DNA of 64,000 nucleotides from assembly GCA_963695445.1 (NCBI GenBank), contig CAVOGV010000047.1, positions 1 to 64,000 of the forward strand, in the 5' to 3' direction. The notes under the pieces are model-generated. The model worked only from the letters and a program-made list of their open reading frames with translations. It had not been told where the DNA came from and did not search any database. Made by a program: the position numbers and the translations under genes. The stretch is from Thiohalocapsa sp963695445. Lineage in GTDB: Bacteria > Pseudomonadota > Gammaproteobacteria > Chromatiales > Chromatiaceae. Shown here in pieces: positions 16,565 through 24,359 of the stretch (the stretch's first letter is position 1; each line of letters opens with the position of its first letter).

Positions 16565-16640
16565 AAGTGTCTAGGGGCTAGGGTCTAGGCGCTAGGGTCT
16601 AAGGAGCGGAGCGTGCCTAGCTCCTCGCCCCTAGCGACTA
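16565..16640. repeat. CTAGGG-rich repeats between nifD and nifK
   Basis: The 100-bp gap between nifD and nifK contains short tandem units of the form TCTAGG/CGCTAGGG, followed by the inverted form GCCCCTAG, so the RNA can fold back. It may tune the relative yields of nifD and nifK, but this is a guess. Confidence 0.5.
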
Positions 16641-16649
16641 GTGACTTGC

Positions 16650-18137
16650 TTAAGCGCTCGCGGCCATCGGTGCCGCGGCATCGTCCGCATCGGACTTCTG
16701 CCAGGGCGCCTGCATGTTCTTCCAGCAGGGGTTGTTGATGGTCATGTCCATGTCACGGGCAAAGATGGCAAAGCCGTCGTAGCCGTGGTACGGACCGGAG
16801 TAGTCCCAGGAGTGCATCTGACGGAATGGCACGCCCATCTTCTGGAAGATGTACTTCTCCTTGATGCCGGAGCCGATCAGGTCGGGCTTGACACGCTTGA
16901 CGAATTCCTCGAACTCGTAGCCGGTGACATCGTCATACAGCAGGGTCGAGTCGCCCATCTCCTTGATGGTGCGGTCGTAGTCGTCGTTATGAGCGAACTC
17001 GTAGCCGGTGCCGACCACTTCCATGCCCAGATCTTCGTAGGCGCCGATGATGTGGCGCGGACGCAGACCGCCGACGTAGAGCATGACGCGCTTGCCTTCC
17101 AGGCGCGGACGGTACTTGGCGATGACGGCCTCGTACTCGGCGGTGTACTTGGCGATGACCTTCTCGGCGTTGTCCTGGATCTTCTTGTCGAAGCGGGCGG
17201 CGATGGCGCGCAGCGACTCGGCGATCTTGGTCGGGCCGAAGAAGTTGTACTCCATCCACGGAATACCGTACTTCTCTTCCATGTGCCGGCTGATGTAGTT
17301 CATCGAGCGGTAGCAGTGGATCAGGTTCAGCTTGACCTTCGGGGTCAGCTCCATCTCGCTCAGGGTGCCGTCGCCGGACCACTGTGCGACCACGCGCAGG
17401 CCCATCTCTTCGAGTAGGATGCGCGAGGCCCAGGCGTCGCCGCCGATGTTGTAGTCGCCGATCACGGCCACGTCGTAGTCCGTGGTCTGGAACGACTCGT
17501 CGCCGTCACGGTTGCCGATGACCCAGTCGCGGATGGCGTCGTTGGCGATGTGGTGACCCAGCGACTGGGACACGCCGCGGAAGCCCTCGCAACGCACCGG
17601 AACGACCGGCTTGTTCAGCTCCTTGGCCTTCTTCTTGGCCACGGCCTCGATGTCGTCGCCGATCAGGCCGATCGGGCACTCCGACTGGATCGACACGCCC
17701 TTGGCCAGCGGGAACAGGGTCTCGATCTCTGTGACGATCTTGTCCAGCTTCTTGTCGCCGCCGAAGACGATGTCCTTCTCCTGGAAGTCGGAGGTGAAGT
17801 TCATCGTGCCGAAGGTGTTGATGCCGGTCATGCCGACGTAGTAGTTCCGACGACCGGCGCGCGAATACTGACCGCAACCCACCGGGCCGTGGGAGACGTG
17901 GACCATGTCCTTGATCGGACCCCAGACCACACCCTTGGAGCCGGCATAGGCACAACCGCGCACGGTCATGACGCCCGGCAGGGACTTGCGGTTGGACGTG
18001 ATGCACTTCTTCGACTGCTCGACGGACTGGTCGTTGACGGCCAAATGCTTGGCGCGGTCGTTCTGGGCCTTCTCGGGGTAGACCTCGAGCACCTCTTGGA
18101 TGAGGGCCTGGGTCTCTTCGCGGGTCATTGCTGCCAT
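16650..18137 (-). CDS. nifD: nitrogenase MoFe protein alpha subunit NifD
   Basis: Encodes 495 intact residues. P-cluster cysteines appear in TVRGCAYAGSKGV, HGPVGCGQYSRAGRRNYY and SIQSECPIGLIGDD. The FeMo-cofactor cysteine loop is IHCYRSMNY and the cofactor His is in FRQMHSWDYSGPYHG. Together with NifK it forms the alpha2beta2 dinitrogenase that reduces N2. Start ATG 18137 has GAGG upstream. It follows nifH, separated by a 138-bp gap that contains a strong hairpin. Confidence 0.97.
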   Translation of the reverse strand: MAAMTREETQALIQEVLEVYPEKAQNDRAKHLAVNDQSVEQSKKCITSNRKSLPGVMTVRGCAYAGSKGVVWGPIKDMVHVSHGPVGCGQYSRAGRRNYYVGMTGINTFGTMNFTSDFQEKDIVFGGDKKLDKIVTEIETLFPLAKGVSIQSECPIGLIGDDIEAVAKKKAKELNKPVVPVRCEGFRGVSQSLGHHIANDAIRDWVIGNRDGDESFQTTDYDVAVIGDYNIGGDAWASRILLEEMGLRVVAQWSGDGTLSEMELTPKVKLNLIHCYRSMNYISRHMEEKYGIPWMEYNFFGPTKIAESLRAIAARFDKKIQDNAEKVIAKYTAEYEAVIAKYRPRLEGKRVMLYVGGLRPRHIIGAYEDLGMEVVGTGYEFAHNDDYDRTIKEMGDSTLLYDDVTGYEFEEFVKRVKPDLIGSGIKEKYIFQKMGVPFRQMHSWDYSGPYHGYDGFAIFARDMDMTINNPCWKNMQAPWQKSDADDAAAPMAASA

Positions 18138-18206
18138 GTGGGCTTTCCTCTCATCGGCGCCGCCGCTAATTCGCGGATGGTCGCTCGTTGAAGAATCAGG
18201 GGAATT

Positions 18207-18228
18207 CCCTCTCCCCTCCGGGAGAGGG
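18207..18228. terminator. hairpin between nifH and nifD
   Basis: CCCTCTCCC and GGGAGAGGG form a perfect 9-bp stem with a four-base loop. Such nifH-nifD hairpins elsewhere protect nifH mRNA or cause partial termination, giving more NifH than NifDK. The sequence also resembles a common dispersed CCCTCTCCC repeat. Confidence 0.55.
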
Positions 18229-18276
18229 AAAAGGGAGAGGGCAGGGCGGTCTCTCGCCCCGGAGTCGACTGAGTGA

Positions 18277-19158
18277 CTAGGCGACGGCTTCTGCCTCGGC
18301 AGTCTTGCCGACGATGCTCTCGTCTTCCTCGTCCATCAGGCCGAAGTCCATCAGCAGGTCTTCCAGGGCGTCCATCGTGATCGGGGTCGGGATGACAAAC
18401 ATCTTGTTGTCGATGATCTTCTGCGCCAGCTTGCGGTACTCGTCGGCCTGGTTGGCCTTGGGGTCGTATTCGATGACGGTCATGCGGCGGATCTCGGCGC
18501 GCTGCACGACGTTGTCACGCGGCACGAAGTGGATCATCTGGGTGCCGAGCTGGCGCGCCAGCTCCATGATCAGCTCGTCTTCGCGGGCGGTGTTGCGGCT
18601 GTTGCAGATCAGGCCGGCCAGGCGCACGCCGCCGGAGCTGGCGTACTTCACGATGCCCTTGGAGATGTTGTTGGCCGCGTACATAGCCATCATCTCGCCG
18701 GAGCAGACGATGTAGATCTCCTGCGCCTTGTTCTCGCGGATGGGCATGGCGAAACCGCCGCAGACCACGTCGCCGAGTACGTCGTAAAAGACGAAGTCGA
18801 GGTCGGCCTCGTAGGCGCCTTCTTCTTCCAGGAAGTTGATTGCGGTGATGACGCCGCGGCCGGCGCAGCCGACGCCGGGCTCAGGACCGCCGGACTCCAC
18901 GCACTTGATGTCGCCGTAGCCGACCTTCAGCACGTCCTCGAGCTCCAGGTCCTCGACCGAACCGGCCTCGGCGGCCATCTCCATAATGGTATTCTGTGCC
19001 TTGGCGTGCAGGATCAGGCGGGTGGAGTCGGCCTTGGGGTCGCAGCCGACGATCATGACCTTCTTGCCGAGCTCGGCCAGACCGGCGACCAGATTCTGGG
19101 TGGTGGTGGACTTGCCGATTCCGCCTTTACCGTAAATTGCGCATTGACGCAGTGCCAT
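18277..19158 (-). CDS. nifH: nitrogenase iron protein NifH
   Basis: Encodes 293 intact residues. Visible are the P-loop YGKGGIGKSTT, switch II region DVLGDVVCGGFAMP with a cluster cysteine, the other cluster cysteine in GVGCAGRGVITA, and the arginine in GCAGRG that DraT ADP-ribosylates. It is the dinitrogenase reductase that passes electrons to NifDK with ATP hydrolysis. A sigma-54 promoter and a NifA site lie upstream, and draT is transcribed divergently, in line with post-translational switch-off. Confidence 0.98.
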   Translation of the reverse strand: MALRQCAIYGKGGIGKSTTTQNLVAGLAELGKKVMIVGCDPKADSTRLILHAKAQNTIMEMAAEAGSVEDLELEDVLKVGYGDIKCVESGGPEPGVGCAGRGVITAINFLEEEGAYEADLDFVFYDVLGDVVCGGFAMPIRENKAQEIYIVCSGEMMAMYAANNISKGIVKYASSGGVRLAGLICNSRNTAREDELIMELARQLGTQMIHFVPRDNVVQRAEIRRMTVIEYDPKANQADEYRKLAQKIIDNKMFVIPTPITMDALEDLLMDFGLMDEEDESIVGKTAEAEAVA

Positions 19159-19218
19159 GGTTCTCTCCCGGTTGATCGCCCTTGGGGGCGGTGGACAAAT
19201 TCACGTTCACTGGGGTTA

Positions 19219-19236
19219 AGGCAAAGCCTGTGCCAA
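19219..19236 (-). promoter_or_regulatory. sigma-54 (-24/-12) promoter of nifHDK
   Basis: On the minus strand TTGGCACAGGCTTTGCCT is an almost ideal RpoN site, with GG and GC ten bases apart. It lies about 60 bp before the nifH start codon. Confidence 0.9.
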
Positions 19237-19333
19237 CAAGTGTTATCTTTATTAACTTAATGATAAGTAACGATATTTAATCGGGGCGGCGGAGTCGGGA
19301 TGTTGGTAGCATAGGCGACAAAGCCGCGCGTCT

Positions 19334-19349
19334 TGTGCGTATAACAACA
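19334..19349. promoter_or_regulatory. NifA upstream activating sequence for nifHDK
   Basis: TGT-N10-ACA matches the NifA consensus and lies about 130 bp upstream of the expected nifH transcription start. It also lies only 17 bp before the draT start codon on the other strand, so NifA binding might affect draT expression. Confidence 0.7.
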
Positions 19350-19366
19350 GCCAAACCCGACAGCCC

Positions 19367-20218
19367 ATGCCCAATCCTGCCCCCAATCCAGCCACCAGAC
19401 CAACCCCGACCCTGCCCGCGTCCGCCCGCCTGTCCATCAATCGTTGCAACCTGCCGGCCGTGATCCTCGGCGGCCTGACCTATCAGGCACATCCGGTGCC
19501 GCTGGAGATCGACGGCATTCGCGCTTTCCATCAAGACCTGTTTGACGTGCTCGAGCCCCTCGCGCATCACCGCGAGCGCGCCGAGCGCTTCGTCGACTAC
19601 ATGGCCGTGCACTTTTGTCTGGACGATCTGGAGGAGGCGGGGCTGTCCCCGGGGCGGGTGCGCAAGTCGCGCCGCAATGCCAACTACCTGCGGATGGTGC
19701 GCGGCTGGTCGTTCGATTCAGACGGGCGCGAGGGCGCGGTGCTTAAGCACTGGGTCGAGACGCGCTTTGGCCTGCTCGCCCGCCACCACGGCGGCCCGCT
19801 GGACGGACGCGACAGCGACGCCTATCACCATTACCTGGTCGAAGGCAGCAAGGGGCTGTACGCGACCAATGCGCTGGAGGCGCAGCTGGATCTGCTGTAC
19901 ACCTATTGCCAATACGAACTGGCGCGCGCGCACAGCCGCAAGACCCACCTTGCCCTGTATCGCGGTGTCAACCGCATCGACGAGCACGAGGTACTCGAAC
20001 GCGGCGGCGACCGTCGCTATCGGGTGCTACTGAACAACCTCAACAGCTTCACCGGTGCGCGTGAGCGTGCGGACGAGTTCGGCGACTACATCCTCGAGGC
20101 GCGCGTGCCCCTGCCAAAGATCCTGTTCTACAACAGCCTGCTGCCCGGCATGCTCAAGGGCGAGGACGAGGTGGTGGTGATCGGCGGTGTCTATGAGGTG
20201 GCGATCAGTACCTTCTGA
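19367..20218 (+). CDS. draT: dinitrogenase reductase ADP-ribosyltransferase DraT
   Basis: Encodes 283 residues of the DraT family, which transfers ADP-ribose from NAD to an Arg of NifH and switches nitrogenase off after ammonium or darkness. Motifs seen include INRCNLPAVILGG near the N-terminus, VLKHWVETRFGL, FHGxx-type EGSKGLYATNALEAQLDLLY, LALYRGVN and LNNLNSFTGARERADEFGDYI. The first ~20 residues are Pro/Thr-rich and may be dispensable; a later start is possible. draG, the reversing hydrolase, is not in this window. Confidence 0.92.
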   Translation: MPNPAPNPATRPTPTLPASARLSINRCNLPAVILGGLTYQAHPVPLEIDGIRAFHQDLFDVLEPLAHHRERAERFVDYMAVHFCLDDLEEAGLSPGRVRKSRRNANYLRMVRGWSFDSDGREGAVLKHWVETRFGLLARHHGGPLDGRDSDAYHHYLVEGSKGLYATNALEAQLDLLYTYCQYELARAHSRKTHLALYRGVNRIDEHEVLERGGDRRYRVLLNNLNSFTGARERADEFGDYILEARVPLPKILFYNSLLPGMLKGEDEVVVIGGVYEVAISTF

Positions 20219-20557
20219 CCAGCAACGTTGTGCTGACCAGACGGCTTGCGCCACGCGTCGGCCCTCGCCCGGCCTCTGCGCGCGTCGATCCAAGAGGCTA
20301 AGAAAAAAAGCGGGAGGAAGTTTCTGAATTATTATTCGCTAATATAAGAAACCGCTTGAATCTTTACGACGCCGGTGGGAATGGTCGGCGGCTGCCGCCG
20401 TTTTACGAGTTTCATTGTGGGTTATACCCATGCCCCTCGGTCATTCGGTGATAATTGTTGGGCACCTTAATCGGTGTTTGCTAATTTAATAAATCGCGGA
20501 GACTGGGCGTTATAAGCCCTAGTGGTTTTGGTGATAAAAAAAATTTACGTCTAGCCC

Positions 20558-20585
20558 TTGACACCAATTTTCACGGCACTATTCT
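20558..20585 (+). promoter_or_regulatory. sigma-70-like promoter upstream of the 21-29 kb cluster
   Basis: TTGACA at 20558-20563 and TATTCT at 20580-20585 are separated by 16 bp. The match is good for a sigma-70 promoter. It would give a leader of about 475 nt before the metallophosphoesterase gene. Confidence 0.4.
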
Positions 20586-20912
20586 CCCATCCACTGCTAA
20601 GTATTGAGAACCAAATTTTGACCTGTGACTGCACATGCGTCGAATGTTGTCCCCACCAACGTTCGATCCTGGATAACCACAACCGTGCAGCACTTCGAAC
20701 AGCGCCGAAATCATTGACTTACCGATTGCCTCCGGCGCGTTGGACGTATTAACACGACGTTTACGGTTCGTTACGACCTGAACCGATAGGTTTGTGCTAT
20801 CGGCGAAAGAGGCTCGTGCGATGAAATCGCTTCGCGCACTTGATGGTTCGTCGCGACTCACTCGATAGCAACGATCGATGTCGAAGCGCACCTCGGGGCG
20901 TAAGCAAGTTTT

Positions 20913-20931
20913 GCGGCAGCGATGCTGCCGC
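20913..20931. other. perfect 8-bp hairpin in the leader of the 21-29 kb cluster
   Basis: GCGGCAGC-GAT-GCTGCCGC forms a perfect stem with a three-base loop. There is no following T-tract, so it may be a leader structure or an operator-like palindrome rather than a terminator. Confidence 0.45.
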
Positions 20932-21066
20932 GAAATTCCGGGCCGGACCTGGCTATGTCGGCCTCGTTCGTCACCGCGACCTGCAGCATCGGGCGCGGCG
21001 CAGTTTTAACAGCAAACGACGCGGCGTACCTGATCGCGTCGACCAAAAGAGGTGGAGATAAAGCAG

Positions 21067-22086
21067 ATGTCAGATATCGAGAACCAGAGCAGGCGCAACT
21101 TCCTGGGCTTCGCGGGAAAGGCGGGGTTGACGACACTGGTCGCCCAGGCCGTGGGCATCAATTTGGGCGTTGTCGACATCGTCCGCGCGACGACCGGCAA
21201 GCGCGGAGTCGATCCGTTCCGCTTCGCAATCATTAGCGACGCCCACCTGTACAGCGACGACAACCATAAGTTCGACGCCCAGCTCGCAGATGCGGTTGCG
21301 CAGGTCAATGCCATGACCCCGCAGCCCGATTTCGTCCTGTTTGGCGGCGACGTGGCGCAAAACGGAACCGAAGATCAGTTGGTCAAGGGGAAGAAGATCC
21401 TCGAGGGCCTAAAGGTGCCTCTCAAGATCATTCCCGGCGAACACGACTGGTACGTGGACATGGGCGACGCATGGCGTGGCCTGTTCGGTGATGAGACCTG
21501 GTCCTTCGACCACAAAGGCGTGCACTTCATCGGCATGAACTCGATCCTGGTCGAGGATTTCTGGACCGGTCCAGGAATGTCTCCGCGCGAGCGCATGGCG
21601 GTGATGGAGATGTTGGAGAGCCCCATCGCCGGGCCCTGGGGTGTGCATGCAAAGCAGCTGGAATGGCTGAAGAACGATGTCAAAGACCTCGCTCCGGATA
21701 CAGCCGTCGTCGTCTTCACCCACTCACCGTTGTGGGATTACTACCCGCGGTGGAACTTCCAGACCTCCGATGCCCCCGAGATCCGCGAGATCCTGTCGAA
21801 GTTCGACCACGTGATGTCGTATCACGGTCACGTGCACCAGACGCTGTTCAACAAGATCGGCAACATGTCTTCCGTTGCAGCAATGAGCACGTCATGGCCC
21901 TGGCCTTACCCGCCCGTTGAGCTGGCCTTCCCGGAGACGCGGAGCAACCGCCACGACCCATCGATCGCGACCGATGGCCAGGGAACCCAAATCATTGATC
22001 TGAGCGGTGAGGGCGGAATGGTGCATTACCAGCCTTTCGAGGACGGCACACTGACGCCGTTCATGAAAGACGGCTTCAAGGTCTAA
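21067..22086 (+). CDS. Tat-exported calcineurin-like metallophosphoesterase
   Basis: Encodes 339 residues. A twin-arginine signal (SRRNFLGFAGKAGLTTLVAQA) directs a folded enzyme to the periplasm. The two-metal phosphoesterase motifs follow in order: D58-x-H60 (ISDAHLY), GD in LFGGDVAQNG, GEHD in place of the usual GNHD, FTHSPLWD, and YHGHVHQ. The start ATG follows a GAGG/GGAG site. It heads a run of sulfur and electron-transfer genes. SoxB, which cleaves sulfate from SoxY, also belongs to the metallophosphoesterase superfamily, so a SoxB-like job is plausible, though this protein is much shorter and not a SoxB ortholog. Confidence 0.85.
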   Translation: MSDIENQSRRNFLGFAGKAGLTTLVAQAVGINLGVVDIVRATTGKRGVDPFRFAIISDAHLYSDDNHKFDAQLADAVAQVNAMTPQPDFVLFGGDVAQNGTEDQLVKGKKILEGLKVPLKIIPGEHDWYVDMGDAWRGLFGDETWSFDHKGVHFIGMNSILVEDFWTGPGMSPRERMAVMEMLESPIAGPWGVHAKQLEWLKNDVKDLAPDTAVVVFTHSPLWDYYPRWNFQTSDAPEIREILSKFDHVMSYHGHVHQTLFNKIGNMSSVAAMSTSWPWPYPPVELAFPETRSNRHDPSIATDGQGTQIIDLSGEGGMVHYQPFEDGTLTPFMKDGFKV

Positions 22087-22100
22087 CTGGAGGAGTCAAA

Positions 22101-22640
22101 GTGAGAAAAAAGATGAACACCCGTCGAGTCGTCACCGCCTGTGTCGCCGCTTCTGCGCTGGTCGCGGCCAGTGTTGCATTCGCGCGACCCCCATTCACTG
22201 ATGAGGAGCTGCAGCAGCAGATGGATGCGCTGTATGCGTCGGCTCAGCAGGGGTACGACATGTGGCATGGCAGCAAGCCCAGCATGACCACAAACGGTCT
22301 TGCCTGTGGCAACTGTCACCCGGACACCGCCGCGAGCAACCCGCAGACCTTTCCGAAGTACATGACCATGTACGGCAAGGTCGTCCCATGGCAGGAAATG
22401 GTGAACTGGTGTATCGAGAATCCGCAGCTTGGCGAGCGGCTCGACCCGAATGGTGACGAGATGACCGCGATGAAGGCCTATGCGATGTATCTGCATCGCG
22501 GTCAGCCGATCGAGACCGGTCTGGCGTCGCAGCAGACTTCAGCAAACCCGGTCGACTTCGGCACCGGCTTCAAGCGCCCCGACGGTCCGACTGGCCTTGG
22601 GGTCGACACCAAGGACTACGTCCCGACCTACGTGCCATAG
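22101..22640 (+). CDS. SoxA/TsdA-type monoheme cytochrome c
   Basis: Encodes 179 residues from a GTG behind GGAGGAG; an ATG four codons later is an alternative. A Sec signal ends near ASVAFA. The haem site is NGLACGNCHPD with C69, C72 and H73. About 31 residues later EMVNWCIENPQLGERL carries C104, aligned with the cysteine that is the second haem ligand in SoxA and thiosulfate dehydrogenase TsdA; the following EMTAMKAYAMYLHRG also fits those families. A His/Cys haem would make this a catalytic sulfur-processing cytochrome rather than a simple carrier. It lies 14 bp after the metallophosphoesterase gene. Confidence 0.8.
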   Translation: MRKKMNTRRVVTACVAASALVAASVAFARPPFTDEELQQQMDALYASAQQGYDMWHGSKPSMTTNGLACGNCHPDTAASNPQTFPKYMTMYGKVVPWQEMVNWCIENPQLGERLDPNGDEMTAMKAYAMYLHRGQPIETGLASQQTSANPVDFGTGFKRPDGPTGLGVDTKDYVPTYVP

Positions 22641-22745
22641 GCCAGCGTTCGCCGTCGGCCGCAGCCGGCGGCGAATCTATCGAACGACTATATTGGGTTA
22701 GGGTACACCTGGCGGAAGTTCCTAAGATTGTTGAAAAACGTTCCC

Positions 22746-23285
22746 ATGACGATGCGTTTCGCTTCTTCCGCGCTAGCCGGTTGCCTGCTCCTAAGCCTTA
22801 GCTCGGCCTTCGCCGAACAGCGTTGTGACATCACCGAATTCCCCCTGTCTTCTCCCACAGATCGGTTCGAAGAGAACGACGATGGAACTGTGACTGACAC
22901 GGCGTCTGGCCTGATGTGGATGCGTTGCTCCATCGGTCAGTCGTGGCAGGATGGTGGGTGCGCTGGCGAACCGACAACTCACGACTGGGCGTCAGCGCAA
23001 ACAGTGGCGAAAGTCATCAATACCGACGGGTCGCTCTTTTTCAGTGACTGGCGGGTGCCGTCCTTACGCGATCTCGCGATGATCATTGAGCGTCAGTGTC
23101 AGGATCCTAGAATCAATTTGTCGGTTTTCCCAGGGACGCCTTCCGCGGTGTATTGGACTGCGACAAGCCGCCCGGGTGATGACTCAGCCGATACCGTCTA
23201 TGCCCTGAGCTTCGGACCTGACGGCGTTCTGCGAGTGCCAAAGGATGAACTGCATTATGTGCGGCTTGTTCGAGCGGCGCGATGA
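22746..23285 (+). CDS. exported Lcl/DUF1566 domain protein
   Basis: Encodes 179 residues with a Sec signal (FASSALAGCLLLSLSSAFA) and a DUF1566/Lcl C-terminal domain: DTASGLMWMRC, DWRVPSLRDLAMIIE, VYWTATSR and a closing VRLVR. The fold is related to C-type-lectin-like and sulfatase-modifying proteins and binds ligands in some members. Two Cys pairs may form disulfides. Its stop codon overlaps a possible upstream start of the SoxY gene, so it belongs to the same operon. Its job in a sulfur cluster is unknown; an accessory or binding role is a guess. Confidence 0.7.
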   Translation: MTMRFASSALAGCLLLSLSSAFAEQRCDITEFPLSSPTDRFEENDDGTVTDTASGLMWMRCSIGQSWQDGGCAGEPTTHDWASAQTVAKVINTDGSLFFSDWRVPSLRDLAMIIERQCQDPRINLSVFPGTPSAVYWTATSRPGDDSADTVYALSFGPDGVLRVPKDELHYVRLVRAAR

Positions 23286-23341
23286 CACGGCAGGCTTTCT
23301 GCCAAGAGTCCGCCTCCTGTACGGCTGAGGCGGGAGACACC

Positions 23342-23800
23342 GTGGTCGACGAGCGATTGAGCCGACGCTCATTTTTACAATACACGAGTGGGTCGTTCGC
23401 ACTCCTGGCGTTCGGGCTGCTATCCGGCGATGCATCAGCGCTGCCAGGTAGGGATGTGTTTAGCCTGACGTCGATGATTGCCGTGCTCGAGCGGTTGGGC
23501 GGTGTTCCCACCGATCAAGACGAGATCGGGATCACGGTACCGGATGTCGCCGAGAATGGAGCAAGCGTTCCAGTAACAGTGGCCTCTTCGTTGAACGAGG
23601 TTCAGGAGCTTTATGTGTTGGTCGAGTCAAACCCCTATCCGTTCGCGGCAGCTTTCTCGATTCCATCTGGCACCGATGCGCGCATATCGGTCAATCTGAA
23701 GCTTGCCCAGAGCAGTCAGGTGATCGGTGTCGTGCGAGCGGCAAACAAATTATTTTGGTCTTCGAAGCATGTTCAGGTCGCGGTCGGCGGTTGTGCCTGA
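23342..23800 (+). CDS. SoxY-like sulfur carrier protein
   Basis: Encodes 152 residues. A Tat signal (LSRRSFLQYTSGSFALLAFG) is followed by the SoxY beta-sandwich (EIGITVPDVAENGASVPVTV, LYVLVESNPYPFAAAF). The C-terminal arm ends VAVGGCA: the sulfur-carrying Cys is kept, but the usual GGCGG tail is shortened. SoxY carries covalently bound sulfur intermediates. I chose the GTG behind GGGAG, giving a short Tat n-region; an ATG at 23282 overlapping the previous stop is possible but adds 20 odd residues with two Cys. soxZ follows. Confidence 0.8.
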   Translation: MVDERLSRRSFLQYTSGSFALLAFGLLSGDASALPGRDVFSLTSMIAVLERLGGVPTDQDEIGITVPDVAENGASVPVTVASSLNEVQELYVLVESNPYPFAAAFSIPSGTDARISVNLKLAQSSQVIGVVRAANKLFWSSKHVQVAVGGCA

Positions 23801-23878
23801 CCAATATTTCTGCCAATGGTCGATCTTTGAGTCCCAAGTGCGAGGTAGCCCCGCGGACGGCCGAGCGTCAGTGACAGA

Positions 23879-24193
23879 ATGACTGCCGCGCCCATCCGCA
23901 TTCGAGCAAAGGTAAAGGAGGGGCGCACGGAAGTATTCGTGTTGATGCCCCATCCGATGGAAACAGGGCTCCGGAGGAGTGAGTCCGGTGGCGTTGTCGC
24001 TGCCCACTACATCACTGACGTCCAGGTTTGGTGCGAAGAGCGCATGGTTCTCGATGCGAAGCTCAGTATCGCGGTTGCCAAGGATCCGTTACTGTCTTTT
24101 CGCTTCCTCGGCGGTCGACCGGGGGACCGTATCCGGGTCACTTGGCGGGACAGTTCAGGAGAGAAAAGGACCGATGAGGCGAGGGTCCGTTGA
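23879..24193 (+). CDS. SoxZ-like sulfur carrier partner
   Basis: Encodes 104 residues without a signal peptide, like other SoxZ proteins that ride through the Tat system with SoxY. IRIRAKVKEGRTEVFVLMPHPMETG is the family hallmark at the N-terminus, and YITDVQVW, DPLLSFRFLG and RVTWRDSSGEKRTDEA complete the immunoglobulin-like domain. It should form a SoxYZ heterodimer with the preceding gene's product. The 78-bp gap has only a weak ribosome site. Confidence 0.85.
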   Translation: MTAAPIRIRAKVKEGRTEVFVLMPHPMETGLRRSESGGVVAAHYITDVQVWCEERMVLDAKLSIAVAKDPLLSFRFLGGRPGDRIRVTWRDSSGEKRTDEARVR

Positions 24194-24359
24194 TCGGAAG
24201 TCATGTTACGCCTCGTCGACCTTTGCCGATCCCTTTGGTCAAGGTCGGCAGCTAATCCGGGTAGGCCAAGAACACCCTCTGTGACCCGGACGGGGAGCTT
24301 TAGGCCGGTGGCAGGCCCATTGACCAGCATTCTAAAACCAGCAATCGAGGAGAAAGAAG

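Larger units (their letters stand above)
20219..21066. other. 848-bp gap between draT and the sulfur/electron-transfer cluster
   Basis: No convincing gene is visible; frames in this stretch are short and lack family patterns. The first half is AT-rich compared with its surroundings and includes the inverted pair GTTTCT/AGAAAC around 20320-20352. The second half holds a good sigma-70-like promoter (20558) and a strong hairpin (20913). The gap probably carries the regulatory region and a long leader for the downstream cluster. Confidence 0.5.

Noticed and set aside
20571..20891. 106-residue minus-strand open frame in the draT-cluster gap
   Set aside because: No ribosome site, no recognisable domain, unusual composition; it also covers the likely promoter at 20558-20585.
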